Notes: a model not told the origin generated them from the letters alone. Positions 53,313-62,503 are shown, counted from the stretch's first letter. The stretch: DNA of 64,000 nucleotides from Achromobacter insuavis (GCF_902859645.1 NZ_CADIJR010000016.1:1-64000), one strand, 5' to 3'. Made by a program: numbers and translations.

Positions 53313-54946
53313 GGCTTGCCTCCGGCCGCCATCGGCGTGACGCGAGTGAGTTGCGGCAGGTCGTCCGCGCCCATGAAGAACTCGAAGCTCACGCGGTCGC
53401 CGACCTGCACCTTGGGTGCCGAGCCGTCAGGCGGCAGCTTGAAATCCATCGTCATCGGGCCCCATTTCAGCGTGGGGATCGCACCGTGCGACAGGGTCAG
53501 CGCGTCCTTGCCGATGCCGACGACCTTGGCCTCACCGGAATGCCGCGGCGCGCTGGCGGCCATCGGGACCGGCGGTGAAGCTGCTGCCACCGCCGACGGC
53601 GCGCTGTTCAGGCGGGCTTCGACGCCCTTGAGGCTGGCCTCCGAATCGATCAGGAATTGCGACGACACGACCACGCGCTGGCCGGCCGAGAGGCCGTGCT
53701 TGATCTCGGTCTGGCCACCGCTCTCGATACCGGCATCGACTTCGGCGGGACGGAAGCGCCCGTTGTCTTCGGCCACGATCACGACCGTGCGTTTGCCGGT
53801 CTGGATCACCGCCTCGGTAGGCACGAGCAGCGTCTTGTCGGGGCGCATGTCCACGAAGTTCATCGTCACGAACATGCCCGGCACCAGCCGGCCGCCCGGG
53901 TTGGCAAGCTCCATGCGCGCCTTCAGCGTGCGCGTGCTCGGGTTCACCTCGGGCAGGATCGCCTGCACCTTGCCATCGAAGCTGCTGCCGGGCGCGGCCG
54001 GGCTTCTGGCCTGCACCTTGGCGCCCGGTCGCAGCAGCGCGGCCTGGCTCTCCGGCACCTCGGCGTTGGCCCATACGGTGGAAAGGCTGTTGATGCGGAA
54101 CAGCGTCGCACCCGGCGCCACCGTCATGCCTTCGCGCGCCAGCACTTCGACCGCCACTCCGCCGAGGGGCGCGCTCAGCGTGATGCGCGGCTGGGTCTGG
54201 CCGCTGCGCTCGACCAGCGCGATCTGGGCATCGTCCATGCCAACCTGACGCATGCGCTGGCGCGCACCGTCCACGAGTCCACCCAGGTCCGTGCCTTTCA
54301 TGCGCCGTACCGACAGGAACTCTTCCTGCGCAGCAATCCAGTCCGGGACATAAAGGCTGACCAAGGGCTGCCCTTTGGCAACCGGGTCCAGCGTGGCGCG
54401 CACGTGCAGGCGCTCGACATAGCCGGTGGCACGCGCCTGCACGATCGCCTGGTCGCGCTCGTTGAAAGCGATGCTGCCAACAGCGGACAGCTGCGGCGAC
54501 AGCGTGCCTTCGGTCACTTCAGCGGTTCGCACGCCGAGGTTCTGCTGGATGCGCGAGCTGACGGTGACCTTGCCCTGGTCCGCATCGCCGTCGGCGTAGA
54601 CCGGCGACATCATCATGTCCATGAAGGGTGACTTGCCCGGCTTGTCGAACTTGTTCGCCGGTACCATGGGATCGTTGTAGTACAGGATCTTCTTGCCATT
54701 GGCGGGATCGACGTCGCCGGCCTTGAGGCCGGCCGCGATATGCCGCCGCGTGGCGTCCTCGCCCGACTCATTGGCAGGCGCAGCAACAGCGGGAGTCGCC
54801 GCTTGCGGCGATGCCATGCCACTGGGATTCGAAGGCGTGGCCGGCATGTCGGCTCCGTGGCGCATGCCGAGGGTGTAGAGGCCGTAGCCGGCGGCGCCCA
54901 GCACGCCGGCGGCGACGAGGGCCATCACGAGGTTTTTGGTTTTCAT
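53309..54946 (-). CDS. cusB: RND periplasmic adaptor CusB with C-terminal CusF domain
   Basis: The 545-residue protein has one membrane anchor at the N terminus, a heavy-metal-binding segment ([21 protein letters not shown] with Met-rich PFMDMMMSP), the barrel-sandwich and helical hairpin of membrane-fusion proteins, and a C-terminal extension (about residues 470-540) with a CusF-like motif [10 protein letters not shown]. It bridges CusA and CusC. I chose the ATG at 54946 (GGGAGG upstream); the frame extends from a GTG 27 codons earlier. Confidence 0.92.
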   Translation of the reverse strand: MKTKNLVMALVAAGVLGAAGYGLYTLGMRHGADMPATPSNPSGMASPQAATPAVAAPANESGEDATRRHIAAGLKAGDVDPANGKKILYYNDPMVPANKFDKPGKSPFMDMMMSPVYADGDADQGKVTVSSRIQQNLGVRTAEVTEGTLSPQLSAVGSIAFNERDQAIVQARATGYVERLHVRATLDPVAKGQPLVSLYVPDWIAAQEEFLSVRRMKGTDLGGLVDGARQRMRQVGMDDAQIALVERSGQTQPRITLSAPLGGVAVEVLAREGMTVAPGATLFRINSLSTVWANAEVPESQAALLRPGAKVQARSPAAPGSSFDGKVQAILPEVNPSTRTLKARMELANPGGRLVPGMFVTMNFVDMRPDKTLLVPTEAVIQTGKRTVVIVAEDNGRFRPAEVDAGIESGGQTEIKHGLSAGQRVVVSSQFLIDSEASLKGVEARLNSAPSAVAAASPPVPMAASAPRHSGEAKVVGIGKDALTLSHGAIPTLKWGPMTMDFKLPPDGSAPKVQVGDRVSFEFFMGADDLPQLTRVTPMAAGGKP

Positions 54947-54966
54947 GGGAGGTCTCTCGGTTGTGC

Positions 54967-56280
54967 TCAGGGGCGGGGTGCGGCCGTGTCGTGACCAGCC
55001 GGCACCAGGTAGTTCAGTTGTGCCCACAGGCGCGCCGCGCCCATTTCCAGGCGCAAGCGTTCGACGCGCGTGTCAATCTCGGCGCGGCGTGCCTCTAGCA
55101 CCGCGGTCAAGGTGCCCGCGTTGCCGCGGTAGGCGGCGATCGAGGCGCGCGTGCGCTCGGTGGCCAGTGGCAGCAGCGAGCTGTCGTAGCGCGCCAGGCG
55201 CTCTCGGTCGCTGCGCCATTCCTGCAGCATCGCCAGTGCCTCGGCCACATGGGCGCGCGTGGCTTCCTCGCGCTCGGCGCGCTTTTGCTCGACACTGGCG
55301 AGCTTGGCGGCCAGCTCGCGGTCCTGGCGGTTTTTCTGGTCCCACTGCAGCGGGATCGAAACATTGAGCGAGACCATGTTCGAGTAGGCCGGGCCGCGCT
55401 GGCTGTACATCAGCTCGACGCTCACATCGGTCTTCTTGTTGGCTTGCGCGATGTCGGCTTCGGCCTGCGCGACCTCTTCCTGCTTTTGCATCACGGCGAT
55501 TTCAGGGTGGTGGGCCAACTGGGCTTCCAAATCCTGCGGGCTCAGGCGAACCATATCCAATGCCGGAACCGAGCCCAGGGGATCGCTTGCGACGGAGCCA
55601 ATCCAGCGCGCCAGTTGCGTGCGGGCCGTGGCGACCTGGCGCTCGGCCTGCTCGATGCGGTCGTCGATCTGGGCGACCGCCGAACGGGCGGCGAACACAT
55701 CGGCTTGCGTGCCGCGCCCGCCCCGGTAGGCGGCATCAGCGGCGTCGATCTGCAGGCGCGCTTCGTCGCGCTGGGTCACCAGCATGTCGCGCACACGCTC
55801 CTGGAAGAGACGGTCCAGCCAGGCCAAGGCGGTGTCGCGCTGCAGGTTGGCGAGCGCCAGGCTGCGCCCGGCCTCGGCGACTTCGGCCTCGCGCTCGTAG
55901 CGCCCGGCACGGGCCTTGAGTTTGTCTTCGCGTGTGAACTCCTGCATCACGCCGATGGAGCGCATGGTCATGAAGTCGCGCGTCGGGCTGAACCGATCCG
56001 CGCCGTTGACGGGCAGGTTGTTGATGCCGAGCTTGAGGGTGGGGTCTGGCCGCTGTCCGGCGGCGACCGCCATGTCCCGTGCGGCCGATGCCGTCGCATC
56101 CTGGGCCACGAGCGCGCGAGAACGGGTTTGTGCCAGGCGCAGCGCCTGATCCAGCGTCAGGCCGTCGGCGGCATGGGCTGCACCGGCGCCCATGGCGAAT
56201 GCCGCAACGATGCCGGCAGCAAGCCTGCGCCATGGCACAGCGCCGCCCGGCGTGCGGAAAGAAAAAGAGTCGATGAACAT
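54967..56280 (-). CDS. cusC: RND outer-membrane factor CusC (TolC-like)
   Basis: The 437-residue protein has a signal peptide (ending near AAHAADG) and the TolC/OEP pattern with two repeats of long helices (for example DQALRLAQTRSRALVAQDA and AKLASVEQKRAEREEATRAH). It forms the outer-membrane exit duct of the pump. It precedes cusB by 20 bases. About 130 bases separate it from the preceding small gene. Confidence 0.9.
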   Translation of the reverse strand: MFIDSFSFRTPGGAVPWRRLAAGIVAAFAMGAGAAHAADGLTLDQALRLAQTRSRALVAQDATASAARDMAVAAGQRPDPTLKLGINNLPVNGADRFSPTRDFMTMRSIGVMQEFTREDKLKARAGRYEREAEVAEAGRSLALANLQRDTALAWLDRLFQERVRDMLVTQRDEARLQIDAADAAYRGGRGTQADVFAARSAVAQIDDRIEQAERQVATARTQLARWIGSVASDPLGSVPALDMVRLSPQDLEAQLAHHPEIAVMQKQEEVAQAEADIAQANKKTDVSVELMYSQRGPAYSNMVSLNVSIPLQWDQKNRQDRELAAKLASVEQKRAEREEATRAHVAEALAMLQEWRSDRERLARYDSSLLPLATERTRASIAAYRGNAGTLTAVLEARRAEIDTRVERLRLEMGAARLWAQLNYLVPAGHDTAAPRP

Positions 56281-56414
56281 GGGATCTCCAGTTGACGAAT
56301 GCCATCAGGTCGAATGGAGCTTGGCGGGGGCGAGCGGAAACTCGCGGACACGCGCAAGCGCGACCGATCGGTCTGGTTCAGCCGGCTCAGGCCGGCCGCA
56401 CCAGCGTCAGGAGA

Positions 56415-56888
56415 TCAAATGCGAAAACAGCAGTGCAGGATGGCGTGCGGCGGAGACGCCGCGACGCGCCGGAATATCACGTCGGCCGAAGGCCAGCCAT
56501 GCCCGAGAGGCTCGGGTTGCACCGGAAGGGTGTAGAGGGTCGTCAGCAGCGCCGCGGGTACGGTCGGGGCCGACGCATGGTCGGCGCTTTGCTGGCCGAA
56601 ACGGCAGTGCTCTACGCACAAGTTGGCGGCGTTGTCGTCGATTTGGTCGCAGCTCGCCATGGCGGCCATGTCTGACGTTGCGACCATGTCGGGCGACACG
56701 GCCATCGCAGCACCGGCCTCATCACCGGGCATCGCCGCGGCCGACGCATTCAGGGCCATCGTCGGAAGCGACTGCGGCATGCCCGACAGTGCGGGGCAGG
56801 CGTAGGCAGCGATGGCCAACTGGCCGAAGACCAGCACACCGAGCATCAGCCGGCAGACGAATCGCCTGAACATGCGCGTCATCGTCAT
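56415..56888 (-). CDS. Hypothetical exported protein between merR and cusC
   Basis: I do not recognise the family. The 157-residue product has a basic start, a hydrophobic signal/anchor (LMLGVLVFGQLAIAAYACP), many Met in the middle (for example SDMAAMASC) and Cys/His motifs (NLCVEHCRFG, HAILHCC). The ATG overlaps the merR stop by four bases, so it is co-translated with the regulator. The layout resembles small copper-responsive periplasmic proteins such as DUF2946-like ones; copper binding is inferred from Met/Cys/His content. Confidence 0.62.
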   Translation of the reverse strand: MTMTRMFRRFVCRLMLGVLVFGQLAIAAYACPALSGMPQSLPTMALNASAAAMPGDEAGAAMAVSPDMVATSDMAAMASCDQIDDNAANLCVEHCRFGQQSADHASAPTVPAALLTTLYTLPVQPEPLGHGWPSADVIFRRVAASPPHAILHCCFRI

Positions 56889-57406
56889 GCGGCCACCCCA
56901 TCAGTGCGGTGATAGGCTTCAGCGCCCGGCCGCACGGATCTGCGTCGGCCGGCAACGCTTGCCTGCGCAACGAGGCTCGGATCGGCGATGGCCGGATCTA
57001 AGTCCTGCTCCCCGGTCAGCGCGGCGATGATCGAACAGGCCGAACCTTCTGGCGCTTTGGCGCAGCAATCGGCCAGATTTTCCAGCGCCGAGGCCATCGA
57101 CTGCAGGTCGGCCACGCGCTCCCGGATCTCCGCGATGCGTTCGCGGGTGATTTCCCGCACGCGCAGCCGATCACGCTTGGTACTCAAGGACATCAGTTCG
57201 GCGATGTCCTCCAGCGAGTACCCCAATGCCTGAGCCCGCTTGATGAAGCGCAGACGACGGACATCGTCCTCCGAATACTGCCGGAAGCCGCCGTCCACGC
57301 GATCCGGCGCAGCCAGCAATCCACCGCGCTGGTAATAGCGCACCGCCTCCACGCCAACGCCTGCCGCGTCGGCGAGTTTGCGTATGGTGAATGCATGGGT
57401 CGGCAT
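56885..57406 (-). CDS. MerR-family regulator heading the cus operon
   Basis: The 173-residue protein has the MerR winged helix (FTIRKLADAAGVGVEAVRYYQRGGLL), a dimerisation helix and the metal-loop segment LADCCAKAPEGSACSII with Cys114, Cys115 and Cys124. Compared with mercuric MerR, the Cys117/Cys126 pair is kept (nine apart) but the Cys82 position is not a Cys. The spacing also differs from CueR (eight). A C-terminal tail of about 40 residues follows. It is the first gene of the cus transcript and likely autoregulates it. The metal sensed is uncertain. Confidence 0.82.
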   Translation of the reverse strand: MPTHAFTIRKLADAAGVGVEAVRYYQRGGLLAAPDRVDGGFRQYSEDDVRRLRFIKRAQALGYSLEDIAELMSLSTKRDRLRVREITRERIAEIRERVADLQSMASALENLADCCAKAPEGSACSIIAALTGEQDLDPAIADPSLVAQASVAGRRRSVRPGAEAYHRTDGVAA

Positions 57407-57469
57407 GGGGAAAAGAATGGCTCAGGCGATCGAACGACGAAAAGACTCTATGTCTGTTGTTTGGTACGT

Positions 57470-57499
57470 AGTTTAGGCGGTCTTGCCGGCGCATGTCAA
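57470..57499 (-). promoter_or_regulatory. Promoter of the merR-cus operon
   Basis: On the minus strand TTGACA (57499-57494) and TAAACT (57475-57470) are separated by 18 bases, about 60 bases before the merR start. The spacer is GC-rich and lacks a strong inverted repeat, unlike the adjacent pbr promoter. Confidence 0.72.
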
Positions 57500-57569
57500 C
57501 ACAGCCTTCGCCTGCTGCCAGTGCTTGCGCACAGGCGTCTTGCCCTGCGCCATCGATAGATCTGTTTGA

Positions 57570-57977
57570 CTACGCTTCCCGCTGCGCTGCAGAGACCAGC
57601 TCGCCAAGGATGCCGCACTCTTTCGCTTGATGTCCTGCGGAGCAGCGGGCGCGCAGCGTCGTCAGTTGCCTTTCCAGTGCTTTCAAGCTGGTCAGGCGGG
57701 CACGCACCCTCGCAATCTGCTCGTCGACCAGCCGGTTGATGTCCGCGCAATCCTCATCCGGACGGGATGTGAAGTTCAGGAGCCGCCTGACATCGGCCAG
57801 AGGAATGTCCAAGGCCCGGCAGTGGCGGACAAAGGACAGTCCATCGATGTGTTCCGTCCCGTATACCCGGTATCCATTGGTCTGCCGAGCTGGCGGCGGC
57901 AACACCCCCGTCCTCTCGTAGAACCGGATCGTGTCGGTGTCCACGCCGGTGGCGTGGCTCAACTCGCCAATTTTCAT
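57570..57977 (-). CDS. pbrR: PbrR/CadR-type MerR regulator (lead/cadmium)
   Basis: The 135-residue protein starts MKIGELSHATGVDTDTIRFY and carries Cys77 (in DEDCADI), Cys112 (RCSAG) and Cys121 (KECGIL), matching the three lead-binding cysteines of PbrR691 (78, 113, 122) with the same nine-residue spacing of the last two; CadR has seven. The start at 57977 is preferred over upstream Met codons because the conserved family start fits. It is divergent from pbrA and should act on the 19-base-spacer promoter at 58020-58050. Confidence 0.85.
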   Translation of the reverse strand: MKIGELSHATGVDTDTIRFYERTGVLPPPARQTNGYRVYGTEHIDGLSFVRHCRALDIPLADVRRLLNFTSRPDEDCADINRLVDEQIARVRARLTSLKALERQLTTLRARCSAGHQAKECGILGELVSAAQREA

Positions 57978-58019
57978 CGCAGAACACTCACATGTTGTCA
58001 GGACATGCATCGTAGCCGC

Positions 58020-58050
58020 TTGACCTTGGAGCTACTCCAAGGTGTGAAAT
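58020..58050 (+). promoter_or_regulatory. MerR-type pbrA promoter with perfect operator
   Basis: TTGACC (58020-58025) and TGAAAT (58045-58050) are 19 bases apart, the stretched spacing used by MerR-family activators. Inside lies a perfect 9-base inverted repeat ACCTTGGAG (58023-58031)/CTCCAAGGT (58035-58043) with a 3-base centre. It faces pbrA, and pbrR lies just behind it on the other strand. Confidence 0.9.
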
Positions 58051-58188
58051 AGCCCTTGTAAATGAAAGCACAAGGGGAACGGCACCTGTCGCAACGCTGT
58101 CGGCGTCTGCGCTTTGGCTCTCCTGCGCGGAGACTGGCAAAGCTGGCCCGTCTCACCACCTGACTCTTGAAGAAGAACGGATCGATCC

Positions 58189-61116
58189 ATGAAAGCAGAC
58201 ACCGAAACCTCCTGCACCACGGCGTGCTGTTCAGCGAGCGCCATGAGCGCAGCGGCGACCGTTGAGCCACTCGTGACCCACTTCGGGATAGCCAACATGG
58301 ATTGCCCCAGCGAGGAGGCTCAGATTCGCAAGCGCTTGGCGCAGGTCGATGGCGTCCGGGATATGGCTTTCGACTTGACCCGTCGCCGCCTTGAGGTCAC
58401 ACGCGAACCAGCTGGACAGAACGCCATCCTGCGCGCGCTGCACGACATCGGCATGCGGGCGGTCGTGGAACCCGCGCCGCAGCAGGTCATCTACTTCATC
58501 AAGGAGATGGACTGTCCCAGCGAAGAGCGCCAGTTGCGCTCGATGCTGGAGCCACTGGCGGGCGTGCAGGCGGTGGACTTCGATCTGAAGGCCCACACGC
58601 TGACGGTGACCCATTCGCTGACCGATACAGCCCCGATTGCCAGGACCATCGAAGGCCTGGGAATGAAGCCGGTGGAAAAGACGGCGGGCAGCATGCCAAT
58701 CGCTGTCGAAGCCCTCATCCCCAGCACGGCGGCGTCGCAAACCCCGGCACCGGCGACAGGGAACGGTACACGCTTCCTTATTCCGAACATGGATTGCCCT
58801 ACCGAAGAGGCAACGATCCGCAAGCGCCTTGGTGCGGTCGATGGCATCGAACGGCTGGATTTCGACCTGATGGGGCGACGGCTCGATGTCCAGCACCGTC
58901 TGCCCGACCCCGCGCCGATCCTCAAGGCCCTGAACGATGTAGGCATGAAGGCCAGCATTGAGCACGCTGACGACACCGGGCCGCAGGGCCAGGCCGTGTA
59001 CCTGATCGAAAAAATGGACTGCCCGACCGAGGAGGGCCTGCTGCGCAAGGCGCTCGAAGGCATGCCTGGGGTGAAGGCCCTGGATTTCAACCTGATGGGC
59101 CGCACGCTGACCGTGAGCCACGAGCTTGTCGATCTGGCTCCGGTGACCAGCGCGATCGAGCGGCTCGGCATGGCTCCAGTGCTCCAAAGCGCCTCCGACC
59201 CGGCGCCATCCGCTCCCCGTGAGTTCGGCACCGGCATCTCGCGCGGGCAATGGATTCGGATGGCGGTCTCCGGCGTGCTGGCGCTCGGCGCGGAGGCCAT
59301 GGTCTTCGCGGGTGCTCCCGAGGCCTCCTGGCCCATCATTCTTGCTTGCCTCGCGGCCATCGGCCTGGGTGGGGTCGAGACCCTCAAGAAGGGCTGGATC
59401 GCGCTGAAGACGCGTTCGCTGAACATGAACCTGTTGATGACGGTCGCCGTCATCGGCGCGGCGCTGATCGGCCAGTGGCCCGAGGCGGCGGTGGTCATCT
59501 GGCTCTTCGGCATCGCCGAGATGATCGAGGCCTTGAGCCTGGATCGGGCCCGCAATGCCATCCGCAAGCTGATGGACCTGGCGCCAGAGAACGCATTGGT
59601 GCGCCAGCCCGACGGTCAATGGCGCGAGGTCAAGGCGGATACCGTGCCACTCGGAAGTGTTGTGCGGGTGCGTCCGGGCGAACGCATCGCACTGGATGGC
59701 GAAGTCGTCGCGGGACAGTCGTCGGTGAACCAGGCGCCGATCACCGGCGAAAGCATGCCGGTGGAGAAGACCGCCGGTGCCACGGTCTTCGCCGGCACCA
59801 TCAACGAGCGCGGCACGCTGGAGTTCCGCGTTACCTCGCGCAAGGGCGAAACCACCCTCGACCGCATTGCACGATCGGTCCAGGAAGCGCAGGGACAACG
59901 CGCGCCCACGCAACGCTTCGTGGACAAGTTCGCCGGCATCTATACACCCGCGGTGTTTGCGCTTGCCCTTGCCGTGGCGGTCATTCCTCCGCTCGCTTTC
60001 GGGCAGCCCTGGTTCGAATGGGTCTACAAGGCGCTGGTGATGCTGGTCATTGCCTGCCCCTGCGCATTGGTGATCTCCACGCCGGTTACCGTGGTCAGCG
60101 GCCTGGCAGCTGCCGCACGCCGAGGCATCCTGGTCAAGGGCGGTCTTTACCTCGAACAAGGGCGGCACCTGAAATCGGTGGCCCTGGACAAGACCGGGAC
60201 CCTGACCCATGGGCGCCCCGCACTGACCGATGTCATATCGCTGCGCGGCCTGCCGAAGGAAGAAGTTCTGCGCATTGCAGCGAGCATCGATGCTCTGTCG
60301 GAGCATCCTGTGGCCACCGCCATCGTGGCGGGCTACAACCAACCGCATGCCCAGGTGGACAAGTTCGAGGCGATCCCTGGACGCGGCGTCAAAGGCAACG
60401 TCGATGGAGATGTCTATTACGTCGGCAACCACCGGCTGATCAAAGAGCTGGGACTTTCAACACTTGAGGTCGAGACTCAGCTCGATGCGTTGGAGTACCA
60501 GGCCAAGACCGTTGTGCTCCTCGCCACGGACCAGCAAGTACTCGCCCTGCTGGCCGTGGCCGACACAGTGCGCGACACCAGCCGGCAAGCGATCGCCGAA
60601 CTCAAGTCGCTGGGAATCGAACCAGTCATGTTGACTGGCGATAACGCGAAAACCGCGCAAGCCGTGGCTGCCCAGGTCGGCATCACCAGCGCCAAGGGCG
60701 AGTTGCTGCCGCAGGACAAGCTGCAGGCAATCGAAGAACTGCTCTCACGCGGGCCAGTCGGCATGGTGGGCGACGGCGTCAACGACGCACCGGCATTGGC
60801 CAAGTCGAGCATAGGCTTCGCAATGGGCGCAGCTGGCACCGACACGGCAATCGAAACGGCCGACGTCGCATTGATGCAGGACAACCTGCGCAAGCTTCCA
60901 GAGTTCATCCGGCTGTCACAGCGCGTAGCCGGCATCCTGACGGCCAACATCGTCTTTGCGCTTGGAACAAAGGCGGTGTTCATGGCCTTGGCCTTTACTG
61001 GACATGCAAGTCTGTGGCTGGCGATTCTGGCCGACATGGGTGCCAGTCTGGCGGTCGTTTTCAATGGGATGCGCTTGCTGCGGTCGTCTGAGGACATCAA
61101 GCCACATGGCCATTGA
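58189..61116 (+). CDS. pbrA: Pb/Cd/Zn-exporting P1B-type ATPase PbrA with four CPxEE N-terminal modules
   Basis: The 975-residue ATPase has four metal-binding-like modules, each with MDCPSEE or MDCPTEE (Cys39, Cys109, Cys203, Cys278) instead of the usual GMxCxxC. Modules 1/2 and 3/4 look like a duplicated pair. Downstream are eight membrane helices, TGES (519-522), the CPC motif (Cys623, Cys625), the phosphorylation site DKTGT (Asp667) and SEHP (His706). PbrA-type proteins export Pb(II), Cd(II) and Zn(II). It is longer than most relatives. Its stop overlaps lspA by 11 bases. Confidence 0.92.
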   Translation: MKADTETSCTTACCSASAMSAAATVEPLVTHFGIANMDCPSEEAQIRKRLAQVDGVRDMAFDLTRRRLEVTREPAGQNAILRALHDIGMRAVVEPAPQQVIYFIKEMDCPSEERQLRSMLEPLAGVQAVDFDLKAHTLTVTHSLTDTAPIARTIEGLGMKPVEKTAGSMPIAVEALIPSTAASQTPAPATGNGTRFLIPNMDCPTEEATIRKRLGAVDGIERLDFDLMGRRLDVQHRLPDPAPILKALNDVGMKASIEHADDTGPQGQAVYLIEKMDCPTEEGLLRKALEGMPGVKALDFNLMGRTLTVSHELVDLAPVTSAIERLGMAPVLQSASDPAPSAPREFGTGISRGQWIRMAVSGVLALGAEAMVFAGAPEASWPIILACLAAIGLGGVETLKKGWIALKTRSLNMNLLMTVAVIGAALIGQWPEAAVVIWLFGIAEMIEALSLDRARNAIRKLMDLAPENALVRQPDGQWREVKADTVPLGSVVRVRPGERIALDGEVVAGQSSVNQAPITGESMPVEKTAGATVFAGTINERGTLEFRVTSRKGETTLDRIARSVQEAQGQRAPTQRFVDKFAGIYTPAVFALALAVAVIPPLAFGQPWFEWVYKALVMLVIACPCALVISTPVTVVSGLAAAARRGILVKGGLYLEQGRHLKSVALDKTGTLTHGRPALTDVISLRGLPKEEVLRIAASIDALSEHPVATAIVAGYNQPHAQVDKFEAIPGRGVKGNVDGDVYYVGNHRLIKELGLSTLEVETQLDALEYQAKTVVLLATDQQVLALLAVADTVRDTSRQAIAELKSLGIEPVMLTGDNAKTAQAVAAQVGITSAKGELLPQDKLQAIEELLSRGPVGMVGDGVNDAPALAKSSIGFAMGAAGTDTAIETADVALMQDNLRKLPEFIRLSQRVAGILTANIVFALGTKAVFMALAFTGHASLWLAILADMGASLAVVFNGMRLLRSSEDIKPHGH

Positions 61117-61612
61117 TAGGGCTGTCTTGCGGATGTACCTGTTGGCCGTGACGGTGCTTGCCGCCGACGTAGCGACCAAGGCGGCCATCGTCGCGTGGAT
61201 TCCCTTGTATGGCTCCCATGAAATCACGCCATGGTTCAACATCGGGCATTGGCTGAATCCAGGCGCGGCCTTCAGCTTCTTGGCGCAGGCGGGTGGGTGG
61301 CAACGCGGCTTTTTTATTGTTATTGGCGTCGCTGCTTCTGCCTTTCTCACCTGGCTCATTGCCCGCGAGAAGACTGCAACACCTGAGGCCGTGGGCTATG
61401 CAGCAATTCTCGGCGGCGCGCTCGGCAATGTTCTTGATCGAGTGCGGCATGGGGCCGTGGTGGACTGGCTCGATTTTCATTGGGGCGATTGGCACTGGCC
61501 TGCGTTCAATGCAGCCGACGTTGGCATCACCCTGGGAGCGGGGCTTCTGCTGATCGCCGCGTTTCGCGGCCGCGGCCGAAACGGCGCAGATTCCCATTCG
61601 CCAGCACGATGA
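61106..61612 (+). CDS. pbrC: Lipoprotein signal peptidase-like protein of the pbr operon
   Basis: The 168-residue protein is a type II (LspA) signal peptidase with four membrane helices. Catalytic-region motifs are NPGAAFSF, GGALGNVLDRVRHGAVVDW and FNAADVGITLG with both Asp kept. In lead-resistance operons the LspA-like PbrC is thought to process PbrB or related proteins. The ATG at 61106 overlaps the pbrA stop; a Met nine codons later (61133) is an alternative start. Confidence 0.88.
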   Translation: MAIDRAVLRMYLLAVTVLAADVATKAAIVAWIPLYGSHEITPWFNIGHWLNPGAAFSFLAQAGGWQRGFFIVIGVAASAFLTWLIAREKTATPEAVGYAAILGGALGNVLDRVRHGAVVDWLDFHWGDWHWPAFNAADVGITLGAGLLLIAAFRGRGRNGADSHSPAR

Positions 61613-61699
61613 TCCAGATTTTCATTGACACATGCGGAGCCGTGAGCACGGCTTCGGAGAAACCGATGTCCCACTCGGCGCTACCACTGCCGCCTGCAA

Positions 61700-62503
61700 A
61701 TGCACGCTGAACTCGTTCTCAAGACGCTAATGATGGGCGTCGTCGAAGGCATCACGGAATTCTTGCCAGTCTCCTCGACGGGGCATTTGATCCTAGCGGG
61801 CAATGCGCTCTCATTCCTTGCGAAAGAGAAGCGCGACGTCTTTGAAGTGTTCATCCAGTTCGGCGCGATGCTCGCGGTCATCTGGGAATATAGGGCTCGT
61901 CTGGCAAGCGTTGTTGTCTCAGCGCATGCCGACCAAGGCTCCCGCCGGTTTTTAGTGAACCTTGCCATTGCATTTATGCCCGCGGCAGTGCTCGGACTGC
62001 TGATTGGATCTCATGTGCAGAGGCTGCTTTTCAGTCCGGGGCCGGTGGCCGTCGCACTCGTTGTCGGTGGCATCGCGATCCTGTGGGCTGAGCGACGCCC
62101 CGTGCAAGTGAAGGCTGAGCGTGCCGAACAGATCAGCCGAATCGACGCACTGAAGATTGGTTTCGTGCAGTGCCTTGCGCTCTGGCCGGGTACTTCGCGC
62201 TCAGGCGCGACGATTATCGGCGGGCTATGGTTCGGGGCTTCGCGGCAGGCTGCGACGGAGTTTTCGTTTTTCCTCGGCATTCCAATCTTGGGGGCCGCCT
62301 CGGTATACAACCTCTTCAAGCACTGGGGCGCATTGTCGAGCGACGACATCGGCGTTTTTGCAATGGGTTTCATTGCTTCTTTCGCATTTGCGCTGCTTGC
62401 GATACGCCTTCTGATGCGTTATTTGACCGGACATGGATTTGGAGTTTTTGCGTGGTATCGCATTGCACTGGGAACGCTAATCTTGGTAGCGGTCGCCACG
62501 TAA
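61700..62503 (+). CDS. pbrB: Undecaprenyl-pyrophosphatase-like phosphatase of the pbr operon
   Basis: The 267-residue polytopic protein has the BacA/UppP motifs EGITEFLPVSSTGH and PGTSRSGATIIGG and about seven membrane segments. In C. metallidurans PbrB is a C55-PP phosphatase whose released phosphate precipitates exported lead. It follows the lspA-like gene by 87 bases; a short unconvincing frame lies between. A housekeeping UppP role cannot be excluded, but the neighbourhood argues for lead resistance. Confidence 0.88.
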   Translation: MHAELVLKTLMMGVVEGITEFLPVSSTGHLILAGNALSFLAKEKRDVFEVFIQFGAMLAVIWEYRARLASVVVSAHADQGSRRFLVNLAIAFMPAAVLGLLIGSHVQRLLFSPGPVAVALVVGGIAILWAERRPVQVKAERAEQISRIDALKIGFVQCLALWPGTSRSGATIIGGLWFGASRQAATEFSFFLGIPILGAASVYNLFKHWGALSSDDIGVFAMGFIASFAFALLAIRLLMRYLTGHGFGVFAWYRIALGTLILVAVAT

